64,000 nucleotides of DNA, taken from the NCBI RefSeq assembly GCF_910584445.1, contig NZ_CAJUBO010000007.1, positions 43,118 to 107,117 on the forward strand, given 5' to 3'. This document shows positions 59,696 through 64,000 of the stretch, one piece after another; within the stretch, counting starts at the first letter, position 1, and each line of letters begins with the position of its first letter. The notes beneath the pieces were generated by a model. The model was not told where the DNA came from. It searched no databases and saw nothing but the letters and a program-made list of their open reading frames with translations. The DNA comes from an uncultured Desulfovibrio sp. (GTDB taxonomy: Bacteria; Desulfobacterota; Desulfovibrionia; Desulfovibrionales; Desulfovibrionaceae). A program made the translations under genes and the position numbers.

Positions 59696-60862
59696 ATGCT
59701 CGAAAAACTCCTCACCGGCCCAAGGTGCTACTATGTGTGGCTGCTCTTCCTCTGCGGCCTCATCGCGCTCTGCGGGCTTGTCTATCTTGACCAGCTCTTC
59801 AACGGCCTCGGCATCACGGGCATGAACCGCGATGTCTCGTGGGGCCTCTACATCTCGCAGTTCACCTACTTCGTCGGCGTGGCGGCCTCGGCGGTGATGC
59901 TCGTCCTGCCCGCCTATTTCCACCACTACAAAAAGTTCAAGCGCATGATCATCTTCGGCGAGTTCATGGCCGTGGCCGCCGTCATCATGTGCGCGCTCTT
60001 CATCGTGGTGGACCTGGGCCAGCCGCAGCGCATGCTCAATGTCATGCTCTACCCCACGCCCAACTCGGTCATGTTCTATGACATGATCGTCCTCTGCGGC
60101 TATCTCGGCCTGAACATCGTCATCGGCTGGGTCACGCTGGAGGCCGAGCTGCGCGACACCGAGCCGCCCAAGTGGGTCAAGCCGCTCATCTATCTCTCCA
60201 TCCTCTGGGCCTTCTCCATCCACACGGTCACGGCCTTCCTGTATGCCGGCATCCCCGGCCGCCACTACTGGCTCACGGCCATCATGGCGGCGCGCTTCCT
60301 CTCCTCGGCCTTCTGCTCCGGTCCCGCCATCCTGCTGCTCCTGCTCTTCGTGGTCCGCAGGCTCACCGGCTTCGACCCCGGCAGGGAAGCCATCAGGACG
60401 CTGGCGACCATCATCGTCTATGCCATGTGCATCAACGTCTTCTTCTACCTGCTTGAGCTGTTCACGGCCTTCTACAGCAACATTCCCGGCCACATGGAAC
60501 CCATCATGTTCCTCTTCTCCGGGCATGGCGGGCATCTCGCGTGGGTGAGCTACTGGATGTGGGCCGCGGTCATCATGGCCTTCGCTTCGCTGGCGATCCT
60601 CATTCCGCCGCAGCTGCGCACGAGCCGCCTGCTGCCGCTGGCCCTCCTCATGCTGGTGGCCGCCAGCTGGATCGACAAGGGCCTGGGTCTGCTCATCGGC
60701 GGTTTCACGCCCAACATGTTCGAGGCCTTCACGCCCTACATGCCCACGCTCAAGGAGATCGCCGTGGCGCTGGGCGTCTATGCCGTGGGCGCGCTGGTGC
60801 TCTCCCTGCTCTGGAAGATCGCCCTGGGCGTCAAGAAGGAAGCCGGACACTTCAGCGACTAG
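59696..60862 (+). CDS. dsrP: DsrP, NrfD-type integral membrane subunit
   Basis: A 388-residue protein with about ten membrane helices, of the NrfD/PsrC family, that exchanges electrons with menaquinol. WGLYISQFTYFVGVAASAVM near the N-terminus is characteristic. AGGGAGAAAGG lies before the ATG, 11 bases after dsrO. It closes the dsrMKJOP operon; a strong terminator follows. Confidence 0.95.
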   Translation: MLEKLLTGPRCYYVWLLFLCGLIALCGLVYLDQLFNGLGITGMNRDVSWGLYISQFTYFVGVAASAVMLVLPAYFHHYKKFKRMIIFGEFMAVAAVIMCALFIVVDLGQPQRMLNVMLYPTPNSVMFYDMIVLCGYLGLNIVIGWVTLEAELRDTEPPKWVKPLIYLSILWAFSIHTVTAFLYAGIPGRHYWLTAIMAARFLSSAFCSGPAILLLLLFVVRRLTGFDPGREAIRTLATIIVYAMCINVFFYLLELFTAFYSNIPGHMEPIMFLFSGHGGHLAWVSYWMWAAVIMAFASLAILIPPQLRTSRLLPLALLMLVAASWIDKGLGLLIGGFTPNMFEAFTPYMPTLKEIAVALGVYAVGALVLSLLWKIALGVKKEAGHFSD

Positions 60863-60885
60863 CCGCGCTGCGCGTCAGCGCATGA

Positions 60886-60917
60886 GGGAGTCCCGCACGG
60901 GACTCCCTTTTTTTTTT
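60886..60917 (+). terminator. Rho-independent terminator of the dsr operon
   Basis: GGGAGTCCC (60886-60894) pairs perfectly with GGGACTCCC (60899-60907) around GCAC, followed by ten T. Confidence 0.93.
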
Positions 60918-61051
60918 CGTCCCGACGCCCGCAAAAAGAAAGCGCAATGGCGCGGCATGCTTGACTTCCTCAACGGCTGCCCCGATACTGGGGGCAGTAC
61001 GCACTGCGGCGCGCCCCGCTGCCGCCCGCTTCCCGCTCCAAGGAGTTTTCC

Positions 61052-62401
61052 ATGCATCAGGCGCTCAAGGATGCCGTTTCCATCTGCAAGACCCTGCTCC
61101 GCAACGGGTATGACGCCCATGTGATCAACGCCCCGCTTCAGGAGCGTCTGCTCTCCGCCCGCACGCCGGGACAGACCGATGCGCCCGCCGTGGACATCGC
61201 CTGCGAGGCCACCGGCGAGACGCTGGTCAAGCTCTTCCCCCGTGTGAGCCTGGAAGACGGCAAGCGCGCCATGGCCGAAATGGAGGAAGACGGCACCCTC
61301 TTCCGCTTCTATCCGCTGGAGGCGGCGGATGCGGGCCATCCCGAGCTTTCGCTCCTGCGCGTCACGCCGACCATGGCCGCGCAGATGAGTCCGCGCGAGC
61401 GGCTCCAGTTGCGCCTTACGGGCTTCGGCAGCCCCACGCCCACGGGCGACCAGTACGAGGGCTTCGAGGATCTCAAGGGCGGCGATATCCGCCTGGTGGG
61501 CCTGCCGGACGAGACCCTGCGCCATGACTATCTGCTGGCCGTGCGCGCGCTGCGCTTCGCGGCCAACTTCGATGCGCCCATCGAGCCGAACACGTGGATG
61601 GCGATCGTCCGCGCCTCGGTGCGCGTCAACGATTATGTGCCCGCGCGGGACATCATGGAGGAATGGCGCAAGGTGGCCGCGGAATCCATGTTCCGTTTCG
61701 TGCGCCTGCTGTACGAGGCCCATATCCTCCAGGGACTCATCCCCGAAGTGGCGGCCCTGGTCTGCGTGCCCCAGCAGAACGACAAGGGCGAATGCGAGGG
61801 CAATGTCTTCGAGCACACCCTCAAATGCATGGAGCATTATCCCGAGGAAGGCTTCCACTACGACTGGCTCGGCGCCATGGCAATGCTCTTCCACGATGTG
61901 GGCAAGCTCTTCACGGCCGAGTATTTCGATGGCCGCTGGACCTACTACCAGCACCATCGCGTCGGCGCCAAGGTGACGCGCAAGATCCTGCGCCGGCTCC
62001 ATTTCGCCCAGGAGGACGCGGACCTCATCTGCCACCTGGTCAACCACCACATGCGCTTCCACTTCATGATGACCGACCGGGGCATCCGCCGCTTCAAGGC
62101 CGTGGGCGAAACGCCGCGCCTCATCGCCATGGCGCGCGCCGACCTTCAGGCCCGCGAGGACAGCTTCACGTCCTTCAACCACAATATGAAATACCTCGGC
62201 CGCGCCGAAACGCCGGAGCAGATGCTGGAGCCGCTGCTCAACGGCAACGAGATCATGGAAGAGACGCGGCTGTCGCCCGGCCCGCTGGTGGGCGTCATCC
62301 GCGATGCCCTGCTCCAGGCGCAGATCGCGGGCGAAGTGACGGACAGGGACTCCGCCCTGGCCTTTGTGCGCCAATACGCGGGCAATGCCGCCGCGGACTA
62401 G
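61052..62401 (+). CDS. HD-domain protein with a relic tRNA-nucleotidyltransferase layout
   Basis: A 449-residue protein. The arrangement, an N-terminal part, then a helical LRHDYLLAVRALRFAANFD region typical of poly(A)/CCA-adding enzymes (about 150-175), then an HD domain (NVFEHTLKCMEHY, MLFHDVGK, HHRVGA, LVNHHMRFH), follows the CCA-enzyme family. The N-terminus lacks the GGxVRD/DxD nucleotidyl-transfer motif, so adding nucleotides is unlikely. The HD domain should be a metal-dependent phosphohydrolase. AAGGAG lies before the ATG. Confidence 0.8.
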   Translation: MHQALKDAVSICKTLLRNGYDAHVINAPLQERLLSARTPGQTDAPAVDIACEATGETLVKLFPRVSLEDGKRAMAEMEEDGTLFRFYPLEAADAGHPELSLLRVTPTMAAQMSPRERLQLRLTGFGSPTPTGDQYEGFEDLKGGDIRLVGLPDETLRHDYLLAVRALRFAANFDAPIEPNTWMAIVRASVRVNDYVPARDIMEEWRKVAAESMFRFVRLLYEAHILQGLIPEVAALVCVPQQNDKGECEGNVFEHTLKCMEHYPEEGFHYDWLGAMAMLFHDVGKLFTAEYFDGRWTYYQHHRVGAKVTRKILRRLHFAQEDADLICHLVNHHMRFHFMMTDRGIRRFKAVGETPRLIAMARADLQAREDSFTSFNHNMKYLGRAETPEQMLEPLLNGNEIMEETRLSPGPLVGVIRDALLQAQIAGEVTDRDSALAFVRQYAGNAAAD

Positions 62402-62580
62402 AGCGTTTTCGCAAGGAAATTGCGTAACGCTCTGGCGGCTGCGGGAGCAGACGCCCGCGCCGTACTACGGCGGAAAACCACGCTTTTCCGCCGCTTGTCC
62501 CGCTCTGCGGGGAAATGGAGGCGCCGAAACCTGATGAAAATATCTGTCTTGCAGATATTTTCCTCAGCAAAATGCTCCAG
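62402..62580 (+). repeat. dispersed multi-hairpin repeat, family 1 copy B
   Basis: It begins directly after the stop of the HD gene, as copy A does after dctM. Visible hairpins are AGCGTT..CGCAA/TTGCG..AACGCT, CGGCGGAAAA/TTTTCCGCCG, CCCGC/GCGGG and GAAAATATCTG/CAGATATTTTC. It ends with GCAAAATGCTCCAG. Its right part overlaps the start region of the next gene. Confidence 0.78.
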
Positions 62581-63190
62581 CGGCCGGCACCGCGATGCCC
62601 TGCTGGAGCGGAGCCTGCCCGGCGCGGCCCTTCTGCTCGAGTCCTGCGCCCTGGTGGACGCCAGCGTGGCAGCGGCCGTGGAAGCGGCGGCGCGGAACGG
62701 ACGGCGCGTGGCCTGTGGTCCCGGATGCGCTGTCTGCTGCCGCCAGCCTATCCCGGTCACGCCGCTGGAATTCCTGTGCATGCGCGCCTGGCTGCATCTC
62801 CGCGGCGCCGCGGAGAGCCGCGCCCGGCTTGAAGCGCAACTTCTGACCCGGATACGGGAAGAGCCGTCTCCGTTGCGACGGCCGTGCCCTTTTCTGCTGG
62901 ACGGCGCTTGCGCCGTCTATGCCGTGCGGCCGCTTGCCTGCCGGCGCTATCTCGTGCTTGACCGCCGGTGCGCGCCCGGAGAGGACTGCGCCACTGACCG
63001 GCCGGAAGATATGCTCGTGCCCGCGCGGCGCGCCCTGCGCGCCGCCCTGGCGCTCACGTTCCCGTGGTATGCCGCGCGCTGGCGGAGCCTGCGGCTCCCG
63101 CGGCCGCCCGAGGCCGCTCCGGAAAGCGAGGCCGCGCAGGCGTGGCTGCGCTCCGTGACCGTGCCCGTCCAGGATCTTGCCTGGAAGTGA
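62534..63190 (+). CDS. YkgJ-type cysteine-cluster protein
   Basis: Up to 218 residues. The YkgJ pattern CGPGCAVCC, then CPFLLDGACAVYAVRPLACRRY, is clear and probably binds an Fe-S or zinc centre. The family is widespread and poorly characterised. The start is uncertain: the ATG at 62534 lies inside repeat copy B, and the recognisable part begins near 62600, so the native start may be a non-ATG codon or the 5' end may have been replaced by the repeat. Confidence 0.7.
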   Translation: MKISVLQIFSSAKCSSGRHRDALLERSLPGAALLLESCALVDASVAAAVEAAARNGRRVACGPGCAVCCRQPIPVTPLEFLCMRAWLHLRGAAESRARLEAQLLTRIREEPSPLRRPCPFLLDGACAVYAVRPLACRRYLVLDRRCAPGEDCATDRPEDMLVPARRALRAALALTFPWYAARWRSLRLPRPPEAAPESEAAQAWLRSVTVPVQDLAWK

Positions 63191-63224
63191 TCCCTCTCAC
63201 CGCCCCACAAACAGGAAGCATGCC

Positions 63225-63800
63225 ATGATCACCATCGTGTATGGACATCCGTATGACAAGAGCTTCAATGCCGCCATCAGGGAAACCGTCATCGACACCC
63301 TCAGCGGGGAAAACGCGGCCTACAGCCTCATCGACCTGTATGCGGACGGCTTTGACCCCGCCGTCCGCCAGGCGGAGCTGGCCCTGTATTCGCAGGGGCG
63401 CACCTGCGATGCCCTGGCGCAACGGTATATGAAGATCCTGGGAAGGACAGAACGGCTCATCTATGTCTACCCCGTCTGGTGGGGCACGGAACCCGCCATC
63501 GTCAAGGGTTTTCACGACAAGGTCCTGCTGAAGGACTTCTCCTGGATCTATTCTCCCGAGGGGCGCCTTCTGCCGCGACTGCATATCGGGCACACGACCC
63601 TCTTCACCACTTCCGAAGCGCCGACGGAATGCTTCGCGGCATACTTCGCCGAGTATCTGCCTTCGCACGTCTTCGCCGCCGTGGGCATGGGCAATGCCAC
63701 ATGGCACAATTTCGAAAACATAACGCAGTCAACGCCCGGGGAACGCGCCGCCTTTCTGGAACTTGTCGCCAGGGAAACGCTGCGGACATGCCGGGCCTGA
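63225..63800 (+). CDS. NAD(P)H-dependent flavodoxin-fold oxidoreductase
   Basis: A 191-residue protein of the NQO1/KefF-like family. It starts MITIVYGHPYDKSFNAAI and contains the FMN-site LIYVYPVWWGTEPAIVKGFHDKVL. It should reduce quinones or similar electrophiles with NAD(P)H. An AGGA lies before the ATG. Single gene, convergent with the tRNA-Gly genes. Confidence 0.9.
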   Translation: MITIVYGHPYDKSFNAAIRETVIDTLSGENAAYSLIDLYADGFDPAVRQAELALYSQGRTCDALAQRYMKILGRTERLIYVYPVWWGTEPAIVKGFHDKVLLKDFSWIYSPEGRLLPRLHIGHTTLFTTSEAPTECFAAYFAEYLPSHVFAAVGMGNATWHNFENITQSTPGERAAFLELVARETLRTCRA

Positions 63801-63818
63801 GCCTCGGCCGCGGACGAC

Positions 63819-63854
63819 AAAAAGGGTCAGGAGGAAATCTCTTCCTGACCCTTT
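63819..63854 (-). terminator. terminator of the tRNA-Gly genes, possibly bidirectional
   Basis: AAAGGGTCAGGA (63821-63832) and TCCTGACCCTTT (63843-63854) pair over 12 bp. On the minus strand the stem is followed by a T-run (AAAAA on the plus strand at 63819-63823), directly below tRNA-Gly. Confidence 0.8.
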
Positions 63855-63862
63855 GAACTCTC

Positions 63863-63937
63863 TGGAGCGGGAAACGGGATTTGAACCCGCGACCTTCAGC
63901 TTGGGAAGCTGACACTCTACCGCTGAGTTATTCCCGC
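63863..63937 (-). tRNA. tRNA-Gly (anticodon CCC)
   Basis: On the minus strand this folds as a 75-base tRNA: acceptor GCGGGAA/TTCCCGC, D-arm AACTCAGCGGTAGAGT, anticodon arm TCAGC-TTCCCAA-GCTGA, T-arm GGTTCAAATCC, and encoded CCA. It reads GGG glycine codons. Confidence 0.95.
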
Positions 63938-63947
63938 AAAAGGCTGG

Positions 63948-64000
<53 letters not shown>

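Overview
The window is a GC-rich chromosomal segment from a sulfate-reducing bacterium of the Desulfovibrio type (Desulfovibrionaceae). The strongest evidence is a complete dsrMKJOP operon (55.8-60.9 kb) behind an RsbRD-type gene. A large outer-membrane porin of the kind common in desulfovibrios, HypA/HypB and TRAP and TTT transporters agree with this. The species cannot be named from the sequence alone.

Layout. 1-4.7 kb: right end of a prophage (tail protein, tail fibre with a C-terminal C-type-lectin-like module, small tail-end genes, a Dam-type adenine methylase), ending in two adjacent 22-bp repeats like transposase sites of Mu-type phages. It is joined directly to a TRAP permease gene (dctM) that has lost its 5' end. 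4.7-9.3 kb: dctM remnant, iron-dependent alcohol dehydrogenase, porin, tRNA-Thr. 9.4-14.4 kb: SPOR protein, secreted protein, hypA-hypB, TPR protein, AMIN protein. 14.8-21.6 kb: trpE-GD-C-F-B-A on the minus strand, preceded by a leader peptide with tandem Trp codons and a complete attenuator. 22.0-24.8 kb: AT-rich acquired island with an adhesin scrap, a transposase remnant and a type II restriction-modification pair, bounded by a 112-bp inverted-repeat element. 24.8-30.4 kb: membrane protein, L,D-transpeptidase, pyrE, purB, FmdB-type zinc ribbon and a 36-residue basic peptide. 30.9-33.2 kb: hisH-hisF-larE-like. 33.4-42.3 kb: APS kinase, M24 peptidase, pyrK-pyrD, then a tightly overlapping run (YghO-like, epimerase, ABC-F, NUDIX, hemerythrin). 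42.4-46.3 kb: an SRA-like domain orphan and thiS-G-H-F. 46.4-53.4 kb: a PrpR-type sigma-54 activator divergent from a four-rhodanese protein and a TctABC transporter, with palindromic operators and a good -24/-12 promoter between them. 53.4-64 kb: flippase, the dsr operon, an HD protein, a cysteine-cluster protein, an NAD(P)H oxidoreductase and two tRNA-Gly genes.

Two families of dispersed multi-hairpin repeats run through the window, three copies each. In one family, paired arms in two separate hairpins change together between copies while the loops stay fixed, which points to a conserved structure. The most interesting candidates for undescribed biology are this repeat family, the sigma-54/rhodanese/TTT cassette, the tail-fibre variable-region candidate, and the stand-alone SRA-like protein.
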